From Ovoidimarina sediminis (GTDB lineage Bacteria; Pseudomonadota; Alphaproteobacteria; Rhodobacterales; Rhodobacteraceae), in assembly GCF_032586175.1 (NCBI RefSeq), contig NZ_JAWHTE010000021.1, positions 1 to 64,000 on the forward strand: 64,000 nucleotides of DNA, given 5' to 3'. This document shows, piece by piece, positions 50,720-58,718 of this stretch. Below the pieces are notes generated by a model. It was not told the DNA's origin and ran no database searches. It was given only the letters and a program-made list of their open reading frames with translations. The number at the start of each line of letters is the position of its first letter. Within the stretch, counting starts at the first letter, position 1. A program made the position numbers and the translations under genes.

Positions 50720-51211
50720 ATGAGCGTCACCTGGGACATCCTGCGCACCTACCGCGCGCCGCGGGAGGTGGTGCGCCGCCGCGCCGGCGGCGTGCCGAGC
50801 GAGGCGCGTGCGCTGGCCGTTCTGCTGGCGGGGTGCCTTCTGTTGTTCGTGGCGCGGCTGCCGGCGCTGCGGCGGCAGGCCTTCGACGACCCGTCGGTGC
50901 CCTTCGAGGGGCTGGTGGCCGGGGCGCTGGTGGGGGTGATGTTCATGGCGCCGCTTCTGTTTTACGTGCTCGCCGCCCTGTCGCATCTGGTGGCGAAGCT
51001 CGTTGGCGGGGCGGGCACGTGGTATGGCGCGCGGGTCGCCCTGTTCTGGGCGCTTCTGGCCGCCGCGCCCGCCTTTCTTCTAAGCGGGCTGGTGCAGGGC
51101 TTTGTCGGGCAAGGAGTTGCCGTTTCGATCACCGGCACCCTTGCGGGCGCGGTGTTTCTGGTGTTCTGGGTCATGGGACTGATCGAGGTAGAGCGGAGGC
51201 AGCCGGCGTGA
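50720..51211 (+). CDS. Yip1-like membrane protein 1
   Basis: The 163-residue protein has a soluble N-terminus (WDILRTYRAPREVVRRRAGG) and four or five membrane helices (ALAVLLAGCLLLFVARLPAL, LVAGALVGVMFMAPLLFYVLAALSHLVAKLV, ARVALFWALLAAAPAFLLSGLV, AVFLVFWVMGLIEV). It fits the Yip1-like membrane domain by overall pattern. It sits one base after sufD and overlaps the second Yip1-like gene by 4 bases. The function is unknown; a channel or assembly partner is a guess. Confidence 0.78.
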   Translation: MSVTWDILRTYRAPREVVRRRAGGVPSEARALAVLLAGCLLLFVARLPALRRQAFDDPSVPFEGLVAGALVGVMFMAPLLFYVLAALSHLVAKLVGGAGTWYGARVALFWALLAAAPAFLLSGLVQGFVGQGVAVSITGTLAGAVFLVFWVMGLIEVERRQPA

Positions 51212-51807
51212 GCCTGAGCTTTTCCGAATTGATGCGCATGGTGCTGCGCACCCTTCAGAACCCGCGAGAGGGGGCGGCGGAGGTGCTGGCGCTTGGCATC
51301 CCGCGGGAGGCGCACTGGCTTCTGGTGGCCGTCGTTGTGGTTCTGTCGTCGCTTCTGACCGAGTTTTTCGCCGTGGTGGCGATGATGGGCAGCCCCGCCT
51401 CGGCGATGGGCCAGCCCAGCCTCGTGCTGACGCTGGCGGTGCATCTTGGCAGCATCGTGATGCTGATCGTGCTGGTGCAGGGGATCGGGCGCGCGATGGG
51501 CGGCACGGGGCGCGTGGAAGAGACCACGGTGCTGATGTGCTGGCTGCAATTCGTGATGATGGTGGTGAGCGTGGCGCAGACGCTTCTCATCCTTCTGATG
51601 CCGCCGATCGCGGCGGTGGTTCTGTTTGCGGGTGTGGGAATTCTTCTGTGGTTGCTCACGCATTTCGTGGCCGTGCTGCACGGGTTTCGCTCGTTGGCGG
51701 GGGTGTTCGGGATGATCCTCGGGACGGCCTTTCTGATCGCCGTCGTGCTGACGATCCTGCTGCAGATGGCCGGTGTGGAATTCCCGATGCCCGAGGGGGC
51801 TGTTTAG
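51208..51807 (+). CDS. Yip1-like membrane protein 2
   Basis: The protein (199 residues) opens with a GTG that overlaps the stop of the previous gene by 4 bases. It starts with a cytoplasmic ELMRMVLRTLQNPREGAAEVLAL segment and has five hydrophobic stretches, e.g. LLVAVVVVLSSLLTEFFAVVAMM and LHLGSIVMLIVLVQGIGRAMGG-like VHLGSIVMLIVLVQGIG. The longer reading upstream in the same frame is not real. Both proteins of this pair are related in fold and may form a hetero-complex. sufS starts immediately at 51808. Confidence 0.8.
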   Translation: MSLSFSELMRMVLRTLQNPREGAAEVLALGIPREAHWLLVAVVVVLSSLLTEFFAVVAMMGSPASAMGQPSLVLTLAVHLGSIVMLIVLVQGIGRAMGGTGRVEETTVLMCWLQFVMMVVSVAQTLLILLMPPIAAVVLFAGVGILLWLLTHFVAVLHGFRSLAGVFGMILGTAFLIAVVLTILLQMAGVEFPMPEGAV

Positions 51808-53028
<1,221 letters not shown>

Positions 53029-53091
53029 GGCGATGGTCGGCGGATTGGCCGCGGGCCGGACGCCCGGCCCGCGGCCTTGCCCGTTCCGGCG

Positions 53092-53223
53092 TCAGGCGCC
53101 GTCCGGCGGCGACAGGATGGACTGAACCTTGTCATATGTCCGTTTCATCTCGACGTTGTGCCGGAAATGCGAGAGCGCGAATGCAATACGCTCCCAGTCC
53201 TCGCGGGTGAGGGCATCGGTCAT
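53092..53223 (-). CDS. predicted 43-residue protein
   Basis: The translated reading is MTDALTREDWERIAFALSHF followed by a basic helix-forming part and a Pro-containing end. The codons (GAC, GAG, CGT, CGC, CTC) suit a GC-rich genome, which favours coding. There is no strong ribosome site. It lies between sufS and the tRNA-Arg, convergent with sufS, and could be a small regulatory or phage-edge protein. The family is not recognised. An alternative is that it is only a shadow. Confidence 0.45.
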   Translation of the reverse strand: MTDALTREDWERIAFALSHFRHNVEMKRTYDKVQSILSPPDGA

Positions 53224-53348
53224 GTTTACACCATTTCACTGTTTACGGATGCCCCCGCGGCCGGGATAGGGCATGCAGGTGAAGAACCGGTTGCCCCGGG
53301 ATTTTCCGTTGCAGGGGGTGGGTGGAGCGGCTATAGCCCTGCGCCAAG

Positions 53349-53436
<88 letters not shown>

Positions 53437-53462
53437 GAGTTAGTATTTTGGGGCAGAGGCTT

Positions 53463-53480
53463 TAGTAAAAAATTAGTAAA
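53463..53480 (+). repeat. paired TAGTAAA motifs, left arm
   Basis: TAGTAAA at 53463-53469 and at 53474-53480, with an 11-bp period, 27 bases inside attL. The same pair is found at the integrase end of the element. They look like integrase arm-type sites. Confidence 0.6.
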
Positions 53481-53510
53481 TTCCGTTGAGCTTGTTCACT
53501 CGAATCTTCC

Positions 53511-53702
53511 ATGCCTGACCGCCGTGGCCGCAAAGGTAGCGTCGAAGACCTGATCCCCGAAAACAGGACTGCATGGGCGCGCGAGATTTGGGCTGACCGC
53601 GAAGCGGTCGCCAAACTGCAGTCAGGTGCTTGGATGCTGAGAGAAGCCGCGAAGGCGCTGGGGCTCCCCGAGGAAGAGGTGGACGAGGTTTTGTGTCGGT
53701 AG
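53511..53702 (+). CDS. att-proximal small protein
   Basis: The 63-residue protein begins MPDRRGRKGSVEDL and has a helical core (NRTAWAREIWADREAVAKLQ, then MLREAAKALGLPEEEVDEVLCR). It is not a known family; its charge and helical end suggest nucleic-acid or protein binding. It lies just inside the left att site. A copy with the same reading length is at 63199-63390, just outside the right att site, but there codon 32 is TAG. This placement suggests the gene belongs to the neighbourhood of the tRNA, or to related elements that use it. Confidence 0.75.
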   Translation: MPDRRGRKGSVEDLIPENRTAWAREIWADREAVAKLQSGAWMLREAAKALGLPEEEVDEVLCR

Positions 53703-54177
53703 GGCAATGTCCGCTTCGGGGCAATGCTGCCGTTTAGCGCTAGAGCTCTCAATGACTGTTCAGCGGACGATGCTGCCGTTTGCTCCAGCGGGTGCTGGCA
53801 GACGCATTCGAACCTGTCTCCGGTGGGACAGTCGCTCTGTCCATTATTCCGCGCTTGCATCGCCATTGTCTGCCGGAATCTTTATCCCATTTCTACCATA
53901 GTCCCCAGTCACTCGCGACGCCTATAGGACGTCTCTGGAGCTTCTCGACAACGACTCCGGCGGACCTACGGACTGCCATCTCCTTACCTCGTCAATCTGT
54001 CAGGGTGCCGTGCCGCGTGCGGTCAGGGATCGGCTTTGCCGTGTTCGGGCCCAAGGGAGCGGAGCGGAAACTCGGAGACATGACTGGCTTTTGACGATAC
54101 GGCACAATAGGCTAACATCATGGTGCGTGCCGGTATTTCGAAGTGCATGCGTTCCCGATGAGATGCGAGGGCCTCTT
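53703..54177. other. 475-base stretch without a convincing gene
   Basis: Several overlapping frames on both strands are open, but none has a plausible start, ribosome site or composition. The last 100 bases before 54178 resemble, at roughly 80% by eye, the upstream region of the secreted-protein gene at 8232-8798 (shared GACTGGCTTTTGACG, TAGGCTAA, GCCGGTATTTCGA and GCATGCGTT segments), so the promoter was copied with the gene. Confidence 0.55.
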
Positions 54178-54744
54178 ATGATTGTAAACTCCATTCCTCT
54201 TGGCCGATCTGTACGGGGCCTAGCCGCAGGCCTTGTTCTTTCCCTGTCCGCGGCTGTGGCGGCACTGGCCGAGGTGCGCGGGATCGATCCGTTCGTGGGC
54301 AGCTATTCGGGATCCGCCGAGCTCGTTCTCGCGGATGGCACTACGCAGAAACGCGATTTGAGTGTCGAAATCGCACAGACCTATGCGGGGTTTTCGGTGG
54401 CATGGAGCACCATCACAATCCGGCCCGATGGGCGCACGAAGGAACGCTCCTACAAGATCATGTTCGTGCCGAGTAGGGAGGACGGGCTTTTCGCGGCCGC
54501 CATGAGGAAGGATCTGTTCGGCCACGACGTGCAGCTAGACCCAATGAAGGGCGAGCCCTTTGTTTGGGGGCAGCTTAGCGGGGATACGCTGACCGTGTAT
54601 GCGATTTTTGTAGATTTGACAGGTGGTTACGAGATCCAGCAATACGACCGGACGCTGGCAGAGGGCGGGCTGCAGCTTGAGTTCAGCAGTTTCCGGAACG
54701 GGGCCGAGCAGAGATCGCTATCGAGCTTTCTGAAGCGGCAATAA
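54178..54744 (+). CDS. secreted protein, copy inside the element
   Basis: The 188-residue product is a near twin of the chromosomal protein at 8232-8798, with equal length and identical C-terminus (RTLAEGGLQLEFSSFRNGAE...). It has a signal peptide (RGLAAGLVLSLSAAVAALA, cleavage at about residue 31). Only the first 11 residues differ strongly. Differences are spread through the protein (e.g. GTY/GSY, SWGT/SWST-type changes), so the copy is not very recent but still under constraint. Its position in a satellite suggests cargo carried between related hosts. The role is unknown. Confidence 0.85.
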   Translation: MIVNSIPLGRSVRGLAAGLVLSLSAAVAALAEVRGIDPFVGSYSGSAELVLADGTTQKRDLSVEIAQTYAGFSVAWSTITIRPDGRTKERSYKIMFVPSREDGLFAAAMRKDLFGHDVQLDPMKGEPFVWGQLSGDTLTVYAIFVDLTGGYEIQQYDRTLAEGGLQLEFSSFRNGAEQRSLSSFLKRQ

Positions 54745-55335
54745 GCGCCTCAGGCCACTGCCCCGGGGTGACCACTCCCGGAAAGTGCCCGCCTTCACCT
54801 ACTTTCGGATGATTTTCCGCATTTCCAGCATTTTACAGAACGAGAAGCCTGTGCCGCCATTGGACGCTGTCGTGCCGGCGCGGCGGATCGCTGGAACACC
54901 AATCGCATAGCATGTCGCCTGGAGCGGAAGGTTTAAGGCTGACTGCTAGTGTGCATTTTTTCTGAATGCAGATTTCTAAATCAGATTACATCCTGTTTCG
55001 CCGTCGGGGATTTCAGCGTTGAAAAGAGCCAGTTTAGTCGACCAGATCAGCGCTTAGATTCGGCGTTGCCTTGGATCAATTGTCGGTTCCGGGCTGATTG
55101 TGTTGAAAAACTCTGCAACTCGAAATTCGCGTTGAAAATCTGGAACTCTGTTCTCGCAGATATCCTTTTAGCAAACATGGTTTGCGATGAGGCAACTTCG
55201 CGGGAAGATGTTCTGCCAATTCGACCTTCCGAGGCGGGACACCGAGTTTTTCAACACAATCGGCTCTTCCCGGTCATCTGAGTAAAATAGTCGAATGACC
55301 GGTATGAAGAGTTAACCGGTCATCGGTCGTCACGG
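54745..55335. other. gene-free stretch with MITE and hairpin
   Basis: No convincing gene. It contains the 176-bp inverted-repeat element at 55091-55266, and a 9-bp hairpin ATGACCGGT/ACCGGTCAT at 55295-55323, just beyond the TerS-like stop, that may act as its terminator. An ORF of 110 codons (54949-55281) crosses the MITE and is not believed. Base composition is AT-richer than the chromosome. Confidence 0.55.
55091..55266. mobile_element. MITE-like element, 176 bp
   Basis: The ends are 23-bp imperfect terminal inverted repeats sharing GATTGTGTTGAAAAACTC, with two mismatches in the outer five bases. A TTCC duplication flanks it (55087-55090 and 55267-55270). There is no transposase. The ends resemble those of some insertion sequences with GTGTTGAAAAACTC termini, so a related transposase elsewhere may mobilise it. 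Confidence 0.7.
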
Positions 55336-55782
55336 TTAATTGGGCCGCGCCAGGAGACCGTCTGAATCGCCCTCAGCGTCCTTGAGCCTGTCCCGGCGTG
55401 CCGCCACCCGATGAGCCTCCCCATTCTTCGCCCGCGCATGGATCTGCAGCGACTGGCGCATGGCGATGATGTCGGCCAGCAGGCCCCTCACGATGCGCGT
55501 GCGTGGATTGACCACAACAGTACCGCTTGGCTTTGTGACAATCGTTTCCTCTTCCCGAAGTTGCGTCTGCTCTTCGTTCAGCGATGCCATCATGCGGGCC
55601 AGCATGGCCGCGAGTTCGATTGCGTGCGAAGTCCATTCCACGCGTGCCATTTCCTCGATGATGCTGACGAAGAACGTCAGTTCCGCATCCGAAAGCGGTA
55701 TGTTTGAAGGCGGGACGACCCGCGGGGCTTGGGCCGCCTCTACGGCCATCGCTGTGCTGTCTGAGCGGGTTCTTCGTGTCAT
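55336..55782 (-). CDS. phage terminase small-subunit-like protein
   Basis: The product has 148 residues from the ATG at 55782, which has GGAG six bases upstream; an ATG at 55788 is also in frame. The core (LSDAELTFFVSIIEEMARVEWTSHAIELAAMLARMMASLNEEQTQLREE) is helical. The PSGTVVVNPRTRIVRGLLADIIAMRQSLQIHARAKNGE part, with its NPR and RG-x-x-x-x-I-x-x-MRQSL pattern, resembles P27-type TerS proteins that recognise packaging sites. In a satellite, TerS redirects the helper's TerL. It follows the capsid gene in the same direction, by about 200 bases. The assignment rests on pattern recognition. Confidence 0.65.
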   Translation of the reverse strand: MTRRTRSDSTAMAVEAAQAPRVVPPSNIPLSDAELTFFVSIIEEMARVEWTSHAIELAAMLARMMASLNEEQTQLREEETIVTKPSGTVVVNPRTRIVRGLLADIIAMRQSLQIHARAKNGEAHRVAARRDRLKDAEGDSDGLLARPN

Positions 55783-55980
55783 GCTCATCTCCAAAACTTA
55801 CTTAGCGTGCAATCCCTGTGGGGCGCGCGGTTTTCCCCTTTGAGGCTGGGGAAATCGGACCCGCCCCCTCCCCCCTGCTAGGCGACCAAGTTCCCGTGGG
55901 CCGCCTAGCTGCGGGCAAGAGGAACGGAGCAGCTGGGCACCGAACGGGCCCAGTGCTGTGAACCCAACTGCTCCCCGCAT

Positions 55981-57225
55981 TCATGTCGTCGCGCACTTGG
56001 CGAAGCGCACGGCGTTCTCGTCGTAGGTTGCCCCGCCGATGCTTTGGTGCACGTAAATCTTGTGCGTGCCCGGCGTCGTGATGCTGCGGTCCGCATTCTG
56101 CACAAAGAGACCGTTGTTCAGGCAGAGAACATAAGCGCGATACCAATCCCCAAAGCCGATGGGATGCGCATCCGCGCCGATATCCGGCATGCTTTCGCAG
56201 ATGGAGACGGGATACCCGAGAAGCCTCGAGGGCTCACCAGCAGCCAGGCCATCCGACCAGAGCATCCGATTGTCCGCGTCCTTGTATTTCCGAAGTGTGC
56301 CTGCTGTCGCCGAGTTCATGAGCCAGCGCCCATTGGCCCGGTAGCCTGAGTGCAGGTCGTAAACGAGGTCGGCCAGCAAGTCCTGCACCGCCGATGCGTC
56401 AGTCCCCAGCGTAGCGGCTGTACCGCTTGGCAAGTACTTGAATGCATCTGCAGTTCGCGACCCGTCATCGCCGCTCTCAGGGGCCACGTTCAGGAACCCG
56501 GTCGGCTTGTTGGTGCCATTGCCTGAGACGATGGCATCCGCTTCCGCTTCCCCGAGGGCGCGCGATACCTCGTCCACGAACCAGTTCTCGATATCAACAA
56601 TCGCGTTCATCGCGAGTTCTTCGGACATGTAAACGTAGGCGTAGTTCATCCCGAAGGTCGGCGTCTTGCTTGCAAGGGTGGGTTCAGTCGTTTGGGACCG
56701 CGTGCCGAGTTCCCCAACCCAGCCCTGGGTCGCGTCCGCCTCGCTAAGCGGGAACTTCACGTCCCGGGTGCGGGTGCGCACGGTCCGCACAAGCCCACGG
56801 AACGGATTGCTGTCCCGGGCACGGGTCTGAATGTTCGTGTCGATAACCTCGGGCACGACATAGCCACCGGCGGCACCGGTCAGCCCGGAGGCCGTGCGGG
56901 TTTCATGTTCCATGAGGGCTTGCTTGGCGCGTTCACTGCCGGGGGCGCGGAGCCAATCGGAAAAGGCGCGCTCGTGCGGAGAACTCCCAACACCCAGGCC
57001 GCTGCAAGAAGCGTTCGCGCCGCGAGGCATGTCTGCGGTCAGGTCATCAAGCTGGTGAAGCCGGATTTTGCGCCCCAACCGGTCGTGCTCTTCCATGAGG
57101 TCGTCAAACTCGGCCTCAATGTTCCGCGCCTCACGTTCGGGCATGTCCTCAGTGATGGCGTTGAACTTGTCATAGGCACGCGCGGCGATTTCGCGCTGCT
57201 GCTTCCGTATATCAGGGATACTCAT
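55981..57225 (-). CDS. HK97-type major capsid protein
   Basis: This 414-residue protein is a phage major capsid protein of the HK97 gp5 family. An N-terminal helical delta (scaffolding) region is at about 1-70 (DIRKQQREIAARAYDKFNAITEDMPEREARNIEAEFDDL). After a likely cleavage near residue 105 comes TASGLTGAAGGYVVPEVIDTNIQ, then GTNKPTGFL, YANGRWLMN-type GYRANGRWLMNSATAGTLRKYKD, and WSDGLAAGEPSRLLGYPVSICESMPDIG, the conserved end of the A-domain. The start at 57225 gives MSIPDIRK. No portal or protease gene is beside it, so processing would depend on a helper, or the module is decaying. Confidence 0.93.
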   Translation of the reverse strand: MSIPDIRKQQREIAARAYDKFNAITEDMPEREARNIEAEFDDLMEEHDRLGRKIRLHQLDDLTADMPRGANASCSGLGVGSSPHERAFSDWLRAPGSERAKQALMEHETRTASGLTGAAGGYVVPEVIDTNIQTRARDSNPFRGLVRTVRTRTRDVKFPLSEADATQGWVGELGTRSQTTEPTLASKTPTFGMNYAYVYMSEELAMNAIVDIENWFVDEVSRALGEAEADAIVSGNGTNKPTGFLNVAPESGDDGSRTADAFKYLPSGTAATLGTDASAVQDLLADLVYDLHSGYRANGRWLMNSATAGTLRKYKDADNRMLWSDGLAAGEPSRLLGYPVSICESMPDIGADAHPIGFGDWYRAYVLCLNNGLFVQNADRSITTPGTHKIYVHQSIGGATYDENAVRFAKCATT

Positions 57226-57388
57226 TTCGTTTCCTTCGCATTTTCTGGGCACGTGGAGACGCACCCGGTTTTCGGGTTTTCGCCTCCTTCGTGCTTACGA
57301 AGGGAATCCAACGGTTTTGCCCGCTGGACGAATGCACATCTGGGTGCATCCGTGAGCGGTATTAATATACCCCAATAGGATTCACCGT

Positions 57389-57613
57389 TCAAGCCCGACC
57401 CGCCGTTCCTTTGCGGATTTGTTCGGCTCTCGATATCTCCTCAAATGCTGTCCACAATTCGCCGCTGCCGTGGATTTCGGAATAGAGTTCGGCTGCGGCT
57501 AGGAGTGCTGCCGAAGAGAATGCCGAGACATTGCGCTGCTCGACTTCAAGCTGCGATATCGCATCGAGAAACATATCGCGGGCCAATTGGATTTCGGATT
57601 CTGGGAACTGCAT
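57389..57613 (-). CDS. small hypothetical protein of the element
   Basis: The 74-residue protein is helical and acidic (ESEIQLARDMFLDAISQLEVEQRNVSAFSSAALLAAAELYSEIH). It is not recognised. It lies between the TerL-like fragment and the capsid gene in the same direction. A position upstream of MCP would suit a head-related or regulatory protein. The ATG at 57613 has AAGG about 9 bases upstream (complement of CCTTTC). There are no membrane segments. Confidence 0.6.
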   Translation of the reverse strand: MQFPESEIQLARDMFLDAISQLEVEQRNVSAFSSAALLAAAELYSEIHGSGELWTAFEEISRAEQIRKGTAGRA

Positions 57614-57643
57614 ATTGTGACCTTTCGTTGTGAGATTTGTTTT

Positions 57644-57760
57644 TCAGGGCGTAGAGAGTTTGCTTCTGAAACGGGGGCGCTTGATAGGCTGCCCGGCCTT
57701 GCGGCCCGTGGGCACCGATAGCGCCTCGATGAAGCTGATTGCGGCGGTGGAAGGCTTCAT
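57644..57760 (-). pseudogene. TerL-like N-terminal remnant
   Basis: The 38 codons from the ATG at 57760 read like the start of a phage terminase large subunit (STAAISFIEALSVPTGRKAG, then QPIK). After QPIK the family-like continuation (APPFQKQTLYAL) is found in another frame, so one base appears lost or gained near 57670. The rest of TerL is absent. This suggests an ancestral packaging module that was deleted. The match is short, so chance is possible. Confidence 0.4.
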
Positions 57761-57835
57761 GCTGGATGTCCAATCTTTTTGACTGAACGGGCAACAGGAG
57801 TTGTATGCTGCAAGGCGAATAAGGGAATCGCGCCA

Positions 57836-58240
57836 ATGACAAAGCTTCGTGTTCTCGCCGTGTTTTCCTTAGTTTGCGTCGCATCTTGCGGGGCTTCATA
57901 TGCGCCGCCAGGAACCGAACAAGGACAAGACACAGTAGTTTCCAAGTCCAAACTTTCGGTGGCAATCAAAGCTTGGGAGCATGACCGAGAGCCAAAGGAA
58001 ATCATTGACGGAAGGCCTCGCAGGCCACTTCTTGAGCCGCCCAGTGCGGTTCGCGTTATGGCCGATGAGACATGTCGGGAGTATGGAAAGAGCGCCGGCG
58101 ATTTGGTCGAAGGCTGGCCGTATGCAGGAATGACTGACGACGGTGAGCCACGCTTCGTCTCAATCACCGAGAAAATCCTTCTAGGAATGTCTCCAATCCC
58201 ACGAAGTCCGTACTGGGTGTACGAATTCGAGTGCGTCTGA
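57836..58240 (+). CDS. putative lipoprotein, cargo of the element
   Basis: The product has 134 residues from the ATG at 57836. A signal peptide with lipobox VASC (about residues 15-18, in LAVFSLVCVASCGASY) predicts an envelope lipoprotein. The mature part is unremarkable (ETCREYGKSAGDLVEGWPYAGM...). It is transcribed against the flanking phage genes, and two strong terminators follow it on its own strand, so it looks like an independent cargo cassette, as in lysogenic-conversion or superinfection-exclusion genes. That role is only inferred from position and type. Confidence 0.7.
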   Translation: MTKLRVLAVFSLVCVASCGASYAPPGTEQGQDTVVSKSKLSVAIKAWEHDREPKEIIDGRPRRPLLEPPSAVRVMADETCREYGKSAGDLVEGWPYAGMTDDGEPRFVSITEKILLGMSPIPRSPYWVYEFECV

Positions 58241-58409
58241 AGTTCGCCTAACGCGAAGGTAAAAAGTGGGGGGGCGGTTGAGCTAGTCCGCACCTTTTCC
58301 GGACATTGGGACCACTGGTCGCGCGATTGACGGACGTCAATGTCAGCGCCGCTCGCGAAGTTAGTCCTGTGACTGAGCCCCTCTTGATGGAGCTCTCTGT
58401 TTACTAGTC

Positions 58410-58439
58410 CCCCGTCACGCTTGTCGTGGCGGGGTTTTT
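58410..58439 (+). terminator. Rho-independent terminator 1
   Basis: A 10-bp stem CCCCGTCACG/CGTGGCGGGG, with one G-U, is followed by TTTTT. It lies downstream of the lipoprotein gene. The 478-base stretch 58241-58718 otherwise holds no convincing gene; a GACGGACGTCAA-type palindrome lies near 58329. Confidence 0.8.
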
Positions 58440-58514
58440 CATTATTCCGCTTTGATGACTCATGCAGCCTTGGTAACGTTCGGTATTCCTGAGAGACTTT
58501 TCTCGTTTTTCCTT

Positions 58515-58544
58515 CCCCGTCGCGCTCGTCGCGGCGGGGCTTTT
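58515..58544 (+). terminator. Rho-independent terminator 2
   Basis: CCCCGTCGCG/CGCGGCGGGG with loop CTCGT, then CTTTT. It is almost the same hairpin as terminator 1, 105 bases further on. A related hairpin in the opposite orientation lies outside the element at about 63437-63465. Confidence 0.75.
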
Positions 58545-58718
58545 CATTGAGCAGGCCAGACACAACCTCCCCAATCGACCGCCACGAAGACGTCGCGCCC
58601 ACTCCCCTCTTAGGGGTGGGCACGCCTTCAGGTGTGTTCACACCCTCTGGGGGTATGGGGGTATGCTTGGCTAGGGGGGATGAACAGGGGGTGAAGCGGG
58701 GGTGAAACGGGGTGAAAC

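Noticed and set aside
54949..55281. 110-codon ORF in the element
   Set aside because: It runs through the MITE and its inverted repeats, has no ribosome site, and no plausible fold.
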